A DNA stretch of 64,000 nt from Desulfolucanica intricata (GTDB lineage Bacteria; Bacillota; Desulfotomaculia; Desulfotomaculales; Desulfofarciminaceae). Each line of letters starts with the position of its first letter. Position 1 is the first letter of the stretch. The DNA lies in assembly GCF_001592105.1 (NCBI RefSeq), contig NZ_BCWE01000008.1, positions 124,001-188,000 of the forward strand, written 5' to 3'. The translations under genes and the position numbers were made by a program. The notes under the pieces are model-generated. The model saw nothing but the letters and a program-made list of their open reading frames with translations, had not been told where the DNA came from and made no database searches. Below are positions 17,518 through 27,029 of this stretch, piece after piece.

Positions 17518-17537
17518 TATAAATTAAGAAATACATC

Positions 17538-18566
17538 CTAACGGTTTATGCTTTTTCGTAAAATAGGATATATTTTATTCTTTAATAATACGTAAAATAT
17601 AGATAAAGGAATAACACTAATAAACACAAAAATAGTAGTTATAATAAAGCTGCCTGTAATTGATATATATCCCACTTTATTTAAATAATTTTGGGATACG
17701 GATATAGCCAGAGGATGACTTAAATAAATGTAAAAGGAAGCGGCACTAATCCTATTGATTGTATTGTATAGAGGTGTTTCCTTTTTCTTGTAGATAAATA
17801 ATGAAATATAGTAGATAAATAAAATTGAAATAGTTGATGAGATAAACCAGTACAAAATAATATAATTTACCTGATATTGTAAAATATAATGTTGGTAAAA
17901 CAAATATGAATAAATAAGGGTTGTGATTATATAAGTAATACAAATATAATATTTATACTTAGTCAGCTTATATGTAAATTGATTGTAATTTATAGCCACG
18001 TAGCATCCTAAAATAAAAAAGAATATATATTGAATGAATAAGTTTTGTACATAAAAAAACTTTAGAAAAATTGTATTAACAATAAAGAAGAAAATTATTA
18101 TAGCATGACTGTTAAATTTTTTTAATATATATTTAAATAAACCAAAAAGAATATAGAATTGTACTATAACCAAAATAAAATAAAGATGGTAAATTGCGTC
18201 AGCCCGTAATATTTTTTCTAACAAAAATATTAATGAGAAGTTGTAGTAACTTTGTTTTACATTATAAATATAATAAATTATAGTCCATACAACGTAAGGA
18301 ATTAGGACGTATGAAAGTCTCTTTTTAAGAAAACTAGGATAATTAAGTTTTTTATTGCTGTAGTTATAAAAAAGAGTTAACCCACTTATAAAGATAAAGC
18401 CAGGTACCGCAAACTTTGAGACACCAAGAATCAGTGTTAAAACAATTATATTTAAACTCTCTTTTTGAAGATTATGTACTGAACTAATTGATACATGAAT
18501 TAATATTACTGCTATACAAGCTATAGCTCTTAGTATATTAACTTCTGCTAGTCGTTGCCTCATCAA
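17538..18566 (-). CDS. Acyltransferase-3 family membrane protein
   Basis: A 342-residue integral membrane protein with about ten hydrophobic helices. It opens LAEVNILRAIACIAVILIH, the typical helix 1 with the conserved His of the acyltransferase-3/OatA family, followed by FAVPGFIFISGL and LKKRLSYVLIPYVVW. Such proteins O-acetylate exopolysaccharide, peptidoglycan or other glycans. Its base composition is markedly AT-rich compared with the core genes. It lies between an IS4 copy and istA debris, so it is likely acquired. The start is ATG 18566 (an ATG-ATG pair). Confidence 0.82.
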   Translation of the reverse strand: MMRQRLAEVNILRAIACIAVILIHVSISSVHNLQKESLNIIVLTLILGVSKFAVPGFIFISGLTLFYNYSNKKLNYPSFLKKRLSYVLIPYVVWTIIYYIYNVKQSYYNFSLIFLLEKILRADAIYHLYFILVIVQFYILFGLFKYILKKFNSHAIIIFFFIVNTIFLKFFYVQNLFIQYIFFFILGCYVAINYNQFTYKLTKYKYYICITYIITTLIYSYLFYQHYILQYQVNYIILYWFISSTISILFIYYISLFIYKKKETPLYNTINRISAASFYIYLSHPLAISVSQNYLNKVGYISITGSFIITTIFVFISVIPLSIFYVLLKNKIYPILRKSINR

Positions 18567-18709
18567 CCCACTCCCTCAGTGTTTTTATGTATAAAATAAT
18601 TTAACAGTTTTCTTTAATTTCCTCCTTTACTATTTTGAAACGTTTTAGAAACCGAATAGAAAAGGGTGATTACCCTCCTCCGGGTAAAAGACTTATTGTT
18701 GCCTTGTAA

Positions 18710-19040
18710 TTAGGGTGGGGGAATCAGTACCTTAGGAATGTTGTGGTATTCTCTTACATAACTTGGTTGTGTCTGCTCTATTAGGGAATTTCTTTGTAGT
18801 ATTCCTTTAGCCAGTCCATTATCTGAGTGGTACTTATAACAGAAAACTGTTTTAACCTACCTAATATGACATCTTTATATTTATCTAATGGAACGGCTTA
18901 GCTCCTTTTTCATCGAGATCAATGTTCCAACACTTCATAACCGTTTTTACACAATATCCGAATAATTGTTCTGCTTGAGATTTCTATTAACCTTCATTCT
19001 TTAGTTGATAAATTTCGCTATACATTGTCCACCCCAGCAT
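18710..19040 (-). pseudogene. Decayed IS21-type istA fragment
   Basis: Reading the minus strand from ATG 19040 gives MLGWTMYSEIYQLKNEG, a typical IstA opening. After frame changes follow LDKYKDVILGRLKQFSVIST, then TTQIMDWLKEYYKEIP ending in a stop at 18781. A further frame gives PSYVREYHNIPKVL up to 18710. Several frameshifts and no catalytic region remain. The identification is by motif memory of IstA N-termini. Confidence 0.55.
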
Positions 19041-19546
19041 TTTAATCCACCCTTCCTTCCAAACTTAAACATTATAAAACTTACAGATTATTTTTATGGA
19101 AGGTTTTGGAGAATAATGTCCTTCCTGAATCTGTGAAACCCTCCCTCTAAATCTTTACACAATAGTCACTAACAATAAGCGTACGTTTTATCGATTTGCT
19201 GATTGAACCCTTTAGGGATATTATTTAAATTATTTCTTACCTTCAGTGTAATTTTTAACCTCCTTTGCAACTCACCCAGATATTTTTAAATAATATCACA
19301 ATCTGCCAACGATAAAAGCTTTTTATATACTTGAAGATATTAACGGACAATCCTGGATTACGACCGCTAATGCATATTCTCGGTCATAATGGATACGCTA
19401 CGAATTAAGCTTACCAAAAACATTACCAGCGATATTAGAAAAGTATGCCAAATCTGTGGTATACTTTTTTTAGCGTGCTACAAGAATATATTACCACAAA
19501 CATAACCACCAAAATATAGAAAAAGTCTTGAAGGTTTTAATGTTAA
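19041..19546. other. Gene-free intergenic stretch
   Basis: No coding frame, terminator or repeat was recognised in these 500 AT-rich bases between the istA remnant and the next plus-strand gene. Confidence 0.4.
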
Positions 19547-20080
19547 ATGTTCTCAGCATTTAACCCTTCAAGACTCCCAAAAGACAAATTGATAATAACA
19601 TTGATAGATACGAAAATCAATATTAATAGCAGCGGTTTTTACTGCAATTTAGGGCAAGACCTCCTGGATAAGCTTCAAAGCTGTTCATTGCTCAGACGGA
19701 AAAGTTTGGTTTACAAACTTTTCATAAACAGTCATGAAAAGCAGCTAATTTGCCCAATGCTCAAATTTCCTGAAAAGAAAAACGTTGTCCTTTGGCCATC
19801 CATTAAACTTCCATACAGAAAATACCCTGTGTACGTATATATTTATGCGGCAGCACTGTATCTCACCTCAAAAATAAGCATGAGGGAAGCTGCTTTGAAG
19901 GTACGCCAGAAATTTCGCCTTGAAAGTTTCAGTCATTCCACCCTTTCCCGAATTCTTCGAAAGCTTTCTCTAAACATTTATGAACTTTTATCAATAGCAG
20001 GTTTAGGTTCTCCACCTGCGGATTCAAGCCCTCCCCTGATCGAACGCGCCCACTGGAGTGTTTTTCAGATCAATATATAA
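19547..20080 (+). CDS. Unrecognised 177-residue protein, possibly truncated
   Basis: It has a basic N-terminus, a middle with KFPEKKNVVLWPSIKLPYRK, and a helical region KISMREAALKVRQKFRL followed by SFSHSTLSRILRKL that resembles a helix-turn-helix. The last 30 residues (SPPADSSPPLIERAHW) look out of character. A different frame beyond the stop (NYNFFNRTQKFLI near 20150) reads like a continuation, so the gene may have lost its original end. It may belong to mobile-element debris. No family named. Confidence 0.4.
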   Translation: MFSAFNPSRLPKDKLIITLIDTKININSSGFYCNLGQDLLDKLQSCSLLRRKSLVYKLFINSHEKQLICPMLKFPEKKNVVLWPSIKLPYRKYPVYVYIYAAALYLTSKISMREAALKVRQKFRLESFSHSTLSRILRKLSLNIYELLSIAGLGSPPADSSPPLIERAHWSVFQINI

Positions 20081-20264
20081 AAAGCTGCTTTCGGTAATTC
20101 ATCCCGTTTTAAACAAGGGCAATGAAATTATGTTTAGCAGTACCTTAAATTACAACTTCTTCAACAGGACACAGAAATTTTTAATTTGAGGCCACAGATT
20201 TACCAACCCATATCGCCTTGCACCAAGTTTGGAGATAATATGCTATTTAGGAGGTGGTATATGG

Positions 20265-21203
20265 GTGAATACGATGAAATATCCCATAAAAGAAGTAAAT
20301 ATTAAAACAATTCCGGAGAACAGGATACTCGGGATTGGAATTTCCAGGAATCAAAAGGTACTGTGTAAAGAAAGCATCAAGCAGTATGGCCTTGTCATGC
20401 CCATTGTCACAGTGGAAAAACCTTCGGGTGGGCTGATGGTTCTAAAAGGCGACAACAAGCTTTCTGTTTTAAAGGAAATGGATGTGGACAAGGCGGAGGT
20501 GTTTGTTACCAGTATTCAAACATCTGCCGACATCGGCAAGGCGATTCTTCTTTTATCTTCCCTTCAAAAGGAGCTCAATCATATTTCCGAGGGGCTCATT
20601 TTAAGGGAGATCCTAAAATTCGGGCAGTACAATCAAAAACAACTGGCAGAGCAGCTCATGAAGTCGGAGGCATGGATTTCCAAAAGGCTTTCCCTGGCCG
20701 AAAGGCTCAACGACAATGTGTCAGCGATGGTATTGGATAGAGTATTATGTCCTTCCGTAGCCCAGAATATTGCCCGCATTCCAAAAGACCGGCAGCATAC
20801 TTTTGCCATGAAAGTTTATGCAAACAACATCCCCAAGTCTGTGGTGGAAAGGCTTGTTTGTGCCTATGGAAATAAAAATACTCCTGATGCCCTGAAGGAG
20901 GAAATTATCAATAACCCGCTCAATGCAATTGAAAATATAAATACTACCGGCGTTAAAAACATTGGCAATAAAGCAGACGATGATGTTAAATTCCAAGGTT
21001 CATTGAGACTTCTGTTAAAGGTGGTTGCAGACCTGGAAGCCTCTTTCGCAAGTTGGGAAAAGGAAAAGCTCCAGAAATATTCGGCCTTACTCAGGGCTGT
21101 GGAAGCCTCCCTCACAAGGTTCCTGGCGTTGGTGCACCAAGGGGCGGTTTCCCTGGGGAAATCCAGCGCTTCACAGGGAGGTGATGCTAATGGCAGTTGT
21201 TGA
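20265..21203 (+). CDS. ParB N-terminal-like DNA-binding protein linked to the IS21 genes
   Basis: A 312-residue protein. Its first 90 residues follow the ParB/Srx fold (VLCKESIKQYGLVMPIVTVE, VLKGDNKLSVLKEM). Next comes a helix-turn-helix (NQKQLAEQLMKSEAWISKRLS) and a helical C-terminus. It starts at GTG 20265 behind AGGAGGT and overlaps the following istA start (21190) by 14 bases, so it is translated with istA. No par locus is nearby, so it is probably an accessory gene of the IS21-type element, acting in DNA binding rather than chromosome segregation. Confidence 0.72.
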   Translation: MNTMKYPIKEVNIKTIPENRILGIGISRNQKVLCKESIKQYGLVMPIVTVEKPSGGLMVLKGDNKLSVLKEMDVDKAEVFVTSIQTSADIGKAILLLSSLQKELNHISEGLILREILKFGQYNQKQLAEQLMKSEAWISKRLSLAERLNDNVSAMVLDRVLCPSVAQNIARIPKDRQHTFAMKVYANNIPKSVVERLVCAYGNKNTPDALKEEIINNPLNAIENINTTGVKNIGNKADDDVKFQGSLRLLLKVVADLEASFASWEKEKLQKYSALLRAVEASLTRFLALVHQGAVSLGKSSASQGGDANGSC

Positions 21204-22690
21204 TATCAACACCTACAGGCTGATCCGCAGGCTATACACAGTGGAAGGCTTGAGCCAAAGACAGATTGCTAAACAATTGGGTGTTTCCAGGCCTACTGTA
21301 AAAAAATATTGCGAGGGTTCTTGCCTGCCGGGCGAAAGAAAAGAATACCAAATAGACAAAAGCCCCCTAAGGATAGCCATAGAAACAGAGATTGTCCGAA
21401 TTATCAATGAAAACAAGGATGCCCCTAAAAAACAAAAAATCAATGGGAAAATCATTTGGGAGATGCTTATCAATGCCGGTTATACAATAGGGGAATCGAC
21501 GATTAGAAAATACATTCAGGAGATGCGGATAGATAAGCCTGAGATATTTGTTCCTCTTGAATTTGAACCGGGTGAGGCGATGGAATTTGACTGGGGGGAC
21601 GTCTATGCTTACATAAAAAAGATCAAGACCAGGGTTTCTGTCTTTTGTGCAGTCCTTCCCTACAGCTACGGCATATTTTGCGCAGTTTTCCCGGACAAGA
21701 CAAGCTCCAGCTTTTTTATGGGACATGTGATGGCTTTTGAATATTTCGGAGGTGTTCCCCTCCGGTGCATTTATGATAACTTGAAGAGTGTTGTTCTGGA
21801 AGGCTCAGGAAAGGATGCAATTAAACAGGAAAAGTTTAAAAAACTTGAAGCCCATTATGCCTTTGAAGGCATAATGGGCTTCAAGTGGTTGGGAAAAAGG
21901 CTCGGTTGAAAATCTTGTTTCTGTGATCAGGAAAATTGCTTTTACTCCCATGCCCTGGGTAGAAAGCTACCAGGAACTTCAGGAGCACGTCACCCAAAAG
22001 TGTATACAGTATTGCATGTCCCATAGGATAAAGACCCGTTCCAGGACGATCAAGGATATGCTGGAGGAAGAAAAGAGATTCCTTCTCCCCCTTCCGGCAT
22101 ACCCCCTGGACCCGTCTGAAGAAGTCAAGGCCAATGTATATCCGGATCTTACCGTTAGGGTTGGCGGAATCAAGTATTCTGTACCGCCTGAATACGCAGG
22201 GACGTCTGTGACAGTTAAGGTTTCACCCTTTAACGTGGATATCTATCATCTTAGTAAGCTGGTTTGGCAGCATAAAAAGGGTATGCATCCTTCAGATCAC
22301 CAATATATTCCGGAACACTATCTGGAAATCCTCCAGAGAAAGCCCCGTGCCATTAAAAATGCTGTTCCCATTAATAAAGGGGTCATGCCCGTTGAACTGG
22401 CTAACTTCCTTAAGCTATGCAAAGACCGGGATAAGAATGTCCAGTTTGTAAACATCCTGCTTTTGGCAAAGAAGCTGGAGACGGATACCTTGCTTTGGGC
22501 TGTAAAACAGGCAAACCTAACCGGTTGCCCTTCCTATGACAGGGTTTGCTTTTACCTTGAATTGCTTGAAAAAAAAGATGATACTGCAGATGTTCAAGTA
22601 GAAGGCGTAAAAGTTAGGTCTGCTGACCTAAAGCAATATGACAATTTGATAGGAAGGAGCCAAACTACAGATGAAAAAGCTGATTCATGA
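21190..22690 (+). pseudogene. istA: IS21-type transposase istA, broken by a frame change
   Basis: ATG 21190 follows GGGAGGTG. The first part has an HTH (LSQRQIAKQLGVSRPTVKKY) and the catalytic-domain segment EAMEFDWGDV, and stops at 21909. The rest, from about 21890 to 22690, is in another frame and starts EKGSVENLVSVIRKIAFTPM, the expected continuation. The break coincides with the 18-bp inverted duplication at 21844-21885, where the usual FCNxxSGN segment is missing. Its end overlaps istB by 20 bases. It is inactive as it stands. Confidence 0.8.
21844..21885. repeat. Perfect 18-bp inverted repeat inside istA
   Basis: CTTGAAGCCCATTATGCC and its exact complement flank a TTTGAA loop. It replaces normally conserved istA codons and marks the frame break. 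Confidence 0.85.
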
Positions 22691-23420
22691 CCCAGTATCC
22701 TTGTCTGAAGATATTGTAGCCATATCAAAAAGTCTTAAACTTCATTCTTTTATAAACTATAAAGAATATATCAAGAACGACCTGTCCACTGAAGAAGTCC
22801 TATACCAGCTTCTAAAGGCTGAACAGTACATAAAAGATGAAAATAAATATAAATACCGGATCAAAAATGCCGGTTTTCCCATTATTAAAACTCTTGACAC
22901 CTTTGAGTTTGATTCAAAACGCCTACCTGACCTTAATAAAGATGTGGTCATGGAGCTTGCAACCTGCAAATTTGTTGAAAACAGACAGAATATAGTGGCT
23001 GTTGAGAATTCGGGCACCGGTAAGACCCATCTTATGACCGCAATTTGCATTGAAGCCATCACTAACGGCTACACAGTTAAATTCAGAAGGGCTTCAGATA
23101 TTGTTACCCAAATGACAGAGGCAGCAAGTGAAAAATACCTTTCCAAGTTCATAAAGAACGTCAATTCCTGCGATATTCTTTTTATCGATGAACTCGGTTT
23201 TTTGTCCTTTGACGCAGCAGGTGCAAGCCTGCTGTTTCAAATATTTGCAGCAAGGTATGAGACGAAAAGCACTGTTGTCACATCAAATTTGGAATTTTCC
23301 AAATGGGTGACCTTCCTTGGAAAGGATGAGCAAATGACTTCCGCATTAATAGGAAGGCTGGTACACCAATCTACTGTCTTGAATATGAATGGTGAGAATT
23401 ACAGAGTTCAAAAACGGTGA
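22671..23420 (+). CDS. istB: IstB-like ATPase of the IS21 element
   Basis: A 249-residue AAA+ helper ATPase of IS21 transposition. It has a Walker A-like ENSGTGKTHL, Walker B ILFIDELGFL, a sensor region TSNLEFSKWVTFLGKDEQ, and a final arginine-containing LIGRLVHQS. The first Walker A glycine (GxxxxGKT) is Glu here, which may weaken ATP binding. The start at ATG 22671 follows GGAAGGAG and overlaps the end of istA. It is otherwise complete and in frame. Confidence 0.85.
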   Translation: MKKLIHDPVSLSEDIVAISKSLKLHSFINYKEYIKNDLSTEEVLYQLLKAEQYIKDENKYKYRIKNAGFPIIKTLDTFEFDSKRLPDLNKDVVMELATCKFVENRQNIVAVENSGTGKTHLMTAICIEAITNGYTVKFRRASDIVTQMTEAASEKYLSKFIKNVNSCDILFIDELGFLSFDAAGASLLFQIFAARYETKSTVVTSNLEFSKWVTFLGKDEQMTSALIGRLVHQSTVLNMNGENYRVQKR

Positions 23421-24329
23421 GGTGAAATATGAAGGGCTTGTTTAAGACAGGCTCTTTTTATTTGCAAAAATTAGAGTATAAATTGGGGTAATAAAAATTA
23501 TTTCCAATGGAAACCCATTACAGGAGAAGTATGTATATGAAAGTACGGATATAGCGTTCTGAGATGCTTACTGTTAAAGGATTTGAGGTGGTAAACTTTT
23601 ATGTAGCGTAATTATTAAGACTTCAGCTTTTCAATGGTACAGCCTGAACATAGCGCATCCAGTCATAATTTAGAAAGTCAAATAATAGCAGTATTCATTA
23701 GCCCCAACAATACACAATCCCTTCCCTTCCCTTAACACCACTATACACTCAATTTACAACTATTTTTCCGAGAGACTATGAGAATAATGTCTAATTTCTT
23801 TTGCCGAGATTTATCACTTAACATGGCTATATCCTAATAAGAAAAACACATCCTATAGCTATTCTTAAAAATAGTAATTAATAAAATTGAAAAAATGGTC
23901 GTTGGTACCTAAATTTTGTATACTAATTTATCTTCTAACAACATTACTTTTGAATAATTAAACCACAATTATCAAGAATTGTCTGGTTTGCACGTGAAAT
24001 TAGTTGATATTTGGTTCGGAAATATGGCCTATTCATTTGGAATTGAGTGATAGTAAATGCAATAAAAGTAATCGTTTTAATTTTATGTAATTTTCAAAAA
24101 ATATGATTGGTTTTCAAAAAGGTAACTTAGATCCCATTAAAGGCATCTTAAGTATTAAATTTGGCATTATGGGTTGTTTATCCAGGAAATATAAAATTTA
24201 GCGATAATAAATGAATTAAGTAAAAGTTAAGGTGGTGATGCAGTCATGAAAATAAAGAAATAATATCGGTGTGTTCAAATTGTTTAATATGCTGAATTGA
24301 ATACAAATATTTTAAATGGGTGGAATGTT
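23421..24329. other. AT-rich intergenic stretch
   Basis: About 900 bases with no credible gene. A ribosome-site-like AAGGTGGTG at about 24229 precedes an ATG followed by only four codons and a stop (24246-24263), too short to call. No terminator or repeat was seen. Confidence 0.4.
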
Positions 24330-25361
24330 ATGTTTACAAAAAGATTATCAACAATTCTTGTAGTTATGTTATTAATACTAGGGGCGGTATCTACTGCTTG
24401 GGCAGGAGATATTGGTGTGACTTTTCAGAACAACGGTGTGGAATATATTTTTTCTGCAAATCCCGAGAATATTAATGGTACTACTGGTAACCACTATACA
24501 ATAGAAAAAGACCTTTATACTGGGTATACTTATGACATTGAATTATATCATCACAATTACACTGGAGAAACAAAGAGATTCGGAGTTGCTTTGTATAACC
24601 CTAATAGCTCCACTGCAACAATTACTGTAAATGCAAAGGTTATTAATGATTGTGCTGCTACTGGGGAATCAACTGAGTTAGATATGACAGCACCATTAGT
24701 AGAGCAGTATGTATTAGGTTATGGAAGTACATCAATCTCTATTCCAGCCAAGAGTTATACTTTCCTAATGTACAAGGATGTTCCCACTCAAAGAACTGTT
24801 AGCGGTAAAGCAAAAGTTTCTACTAACTTAAGCGGTGTAAAAGCACGAGTTTTTCATGGCCCGCAATATGTGTCTGCTAGTACGGTTTTCAGTTATACCC
24901 GGGACACTGATTATGAATCAAACATAACAACAGGTTTCTTTAATTATGATGGTAAATACAATTCCAGTACAATAGATGCTTCAACTTACCCAACGTTCAA
25001 ACTGAGTGAGTGGCGACCATCTCTTAATGTAAATGAATATGAAACAGGATCTAATGTTTTAGGTAGCTCTATATTGGGTGGCAATTATGGTATGACTTAT
25101 ACGATCACTGTTAAGAATGCAGCAAATAAGCGACTTAAAATTATTCCCAATTTTAAAAATCTTGATTGCCCTGCAGCAGCCTTAGTTCTCTATAGTCCAC
25201 AAATTGGATGGTTCCGTACTGGTAAACTAATTAACGATAAAGATAGTGATTATTATGATCAATATTGGTTAATGTCTATGGGTACAAGTTCTACTTTCAC
25301 TTTTAAGTATATCCTGCCAGCAAGTAACTTTGGTAATGTTAGTTTCCAAGTAATTGATTAA
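24330..25361 (+). CDS. Secreted beta-rich protein of unknown function
   Basis: A 343-residue protein. The signal peptide (TKRLSTILVVMLLILGAVST, cut after AWA) is followed by a polar Thr/Ser/Asn/Tyr-rich mature domain with repeated beta-like stretches (FGVALYNPNSSTATITVNAK; GMTYTITVKNAANKRLKIIP). It has a single cysteine pair and no membrane anchor or sortase motif. The start at ATG 24330 follows GGTGGAA. Composition suggests an extracellular adhesin-like or coat-like protein. It sits alone between mobile-element remnants and may be acquired. No family recognised. Confidence 0.7.
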   Translation: MFTKRLSTILVVMLLILGAVSTAWAGDIGVTFQNNGVEYIFSANPENINGTTGNHYTIEKDLYTGYTYDIELYHHNYTGETKRFGVALYNPNSSTATITVNAKVINDCAATGESTELDMTAPLVEQYVLGYGSTSISIPAKSYTFLMYKDVPTQRTVSGKAKVSTNLSGVKARVFHGPQYVSASTVFSYTRDTDYESNITTGFFNYDGKYNSSTIDASTYPTFKLSEWRPSLNVNEYETGSNVLGSSILGGNYGMTYTITVKNAANKRLKIIPNFKNLDCPAAALVLYSPQIGWFRTGKLINDKDSDYYDQYWLMSMGTSSTFTFKYILPASNFGNVSFQVID

Positions 25362-25599
25362 AAAGATACCGCTGTTTAAAGCTAGCTGTCGTATGAAATT
25401 GTTTAAAAGTTAATATTGAATTGAACGCCGGGTTTGACCTCATGTGCTGATTGCATATTAAACCGACAAACAAATTTACACCAATGAATAATTTACCTAC
25501 AGTCGACTATATTCAGTCTAGCACATGGGGTAAGACTCACCGCTATGCTCCGGGAGAAGCAGTGGCTACATAGTTTCCCCCTTTGGAGGACCGACAATG
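25362..25599. other. Intergenic stretch with inverted repeat
   Basis: No gene was seen. CTCATGTGCT at about 25439 and AGCACATGGG at about 25520 are near-perfect inverted copies roughly 80 bases apart; they may be remains of an insertion-sequence end. Confidence 0.3.
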
Positions 25600-26410
25600 T
25601 CTTACTTACTAGGCTTGATGCCACTAACTTGAGTAGGTTCTAATTACGGATATGTTTTGTCCAACGTACGATGTTTAAGCTTGGCTGGCTTATATACGTG
25701 TCGACGTTGGGTAAAGTTTTTATCGGCTATTTCGCATGGTGCTGGTTTGGGTTTGCAATGTTTAATCCGTGATAATAATATTTTTCATTGTGTCGACATA
25801 CTGCTTGCCCCATTCGCGAGGTATTAATAAGTAATTTAAAACCTTTATATGGGAAATTAGGACGATACCTGCAAATCCGGAATAATCGCTTCTGAGTAGC
25901 GTTATCGTTGGGAAAGCGCGGTTTAAAAAGGTTGAAGTTACACTCAGTTTTTTAATAGAGCCAGAAAGTGGTAGCTTTCATGGGACTTCCGTTATCGGAG
26001 TGTAATACCAGCGGTTGTCCTTTTATAGTTTTTACAAGAGTTTTGATACCTTTGCAGTTGTTACCGTTTCTGAGATTTTCCATCCGACAATTTGCGACTG
26101 AAAATATATTGACCAACATATAGACGGTAATGCATATCGCGTACAGATCCAGGAAGCCATCAATACCCATGTTCACATTTGGTTGGGGCCATCGGGATAT
26201 GCAGCTGAGGCGTACATCTAACGTTTTTTTACTTCTTTCCCTATGGTGCTGCATCTCTCGGAGAATGCTGTAGAAGGAATGTAAACTCTAAATTCCAGTT
26301 TCTTTTGAGATCTCTCTTGAACCGATGTGTTTTCTGGGAGTATCATTCGACTTAATATCGATTTAAATTTAGGGCTATCTGCATATTTATGTCCAGTCAC
26401 ACTCATATTT
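25600..26410 (-). pseudogene. IS3-family orfB remnant
   Basis: Minus-strand fragments in shifting frames resemble the IS3 integrase-type transposase. MQHHRERSKK and WPQPNVNMGID lead to QPLVLHSDNGSPMKATTF, which matches the LHSDNGSPMKGA catalytic Asp segment. Further on, PREWGKQYVDTMKNI matches the REWVE..VDWYN region. Many stops and frame changes make it inactive. Limits are approximate. Confidence 0.6.
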
Positions 26411-26440
26411 CCTAAAGGGTTGTCCTTAATTTACCTTAGT

Positions 26441-26960
26441 TTGGTGGACACGATAAGTATTTGGTACAATAAAACCAGGGGAGGTGCCCATTTAAAACAT
26501 TATGATAAAAAGTTTGAAGAAGAACAATCCGTATTGTACAAGTGTTAAAGGTAATCGGCAGCAGCAGTAGCTAGAGACTGGGTATACATAAAATTAAAAA
26601 TATAAAATGTCAATTAGTAAAAATTTATATGAAGGATGTTTTCCCCGTTAGTATCATCACCAGACCGGAGGACTAAGAAATTAGACTTTTAAATAAAATG
26701 GTTAGCCTACTTACAGGAGGAAAAACGCCATACTAAAAAAGAAGCTGCGGCAATCTTCGCAAGTCACCTAAAATATTTTATTTTACAAGTTCAGTCATTA
26801 GCACCACTTTAAATTTCGGGTAAAAAAAGATGCACCAGTTGATTGCAAGTATCAAAAAGTGGTTATTATACTTGGTTGAAAGGAGCGGAAAGCAGTCGAA
26901 ATAAACAGAACAGAGAACTATTCAAGAAAATCAAGCTAATATTCTATATTTTACAACAAC
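26441..26960 (+). pseudogene. IS3-family orfA and orfB N-terminal remnant
   Basis: Plus-strand pieces in different frames read KHYDKKFEEEQSVLYKC, AAAVARDW, KKEAAAIFASHLK and then LQVSKSGYYTWLKGAESSRN followed by KQNRELFKKIK. These match IS3 OrfA (YDKEFKEEAV..VARDLGI, KKATAIFA) and the OrfB start (VSKSGYYAWLKRPES). It lies in the opposite orientation to the preceding remnant, so these are two insertions or one rearranged one. Limits are approximate. Confidence 0.6.
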
Positions 26961-27029
26961 TATCCTAAACAGCAGAGATACTGGAGAGAAAAAACATGAC
27001 CTCATATATAAAGATCATGTTTTTTTATA

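Larger units (their letters stand above)
20265..23420 (+). mobile_element. IS21-type element with an extra ParB-like gene
   Basis: The three overlapping genes are parB-like, istA (broken) and istB. Exact element ends were not found; the sequences around TTAAACAAG at about 20113 and its inverted counterpart near 23441 are only weakly similar. Confidence 0.6.

Noticed and set aside
20105-23460. Terminal inverted repeats of the IS21-type element
   Set aside because: Only a short TTAAACAAG match was seen; too weak to define ends.
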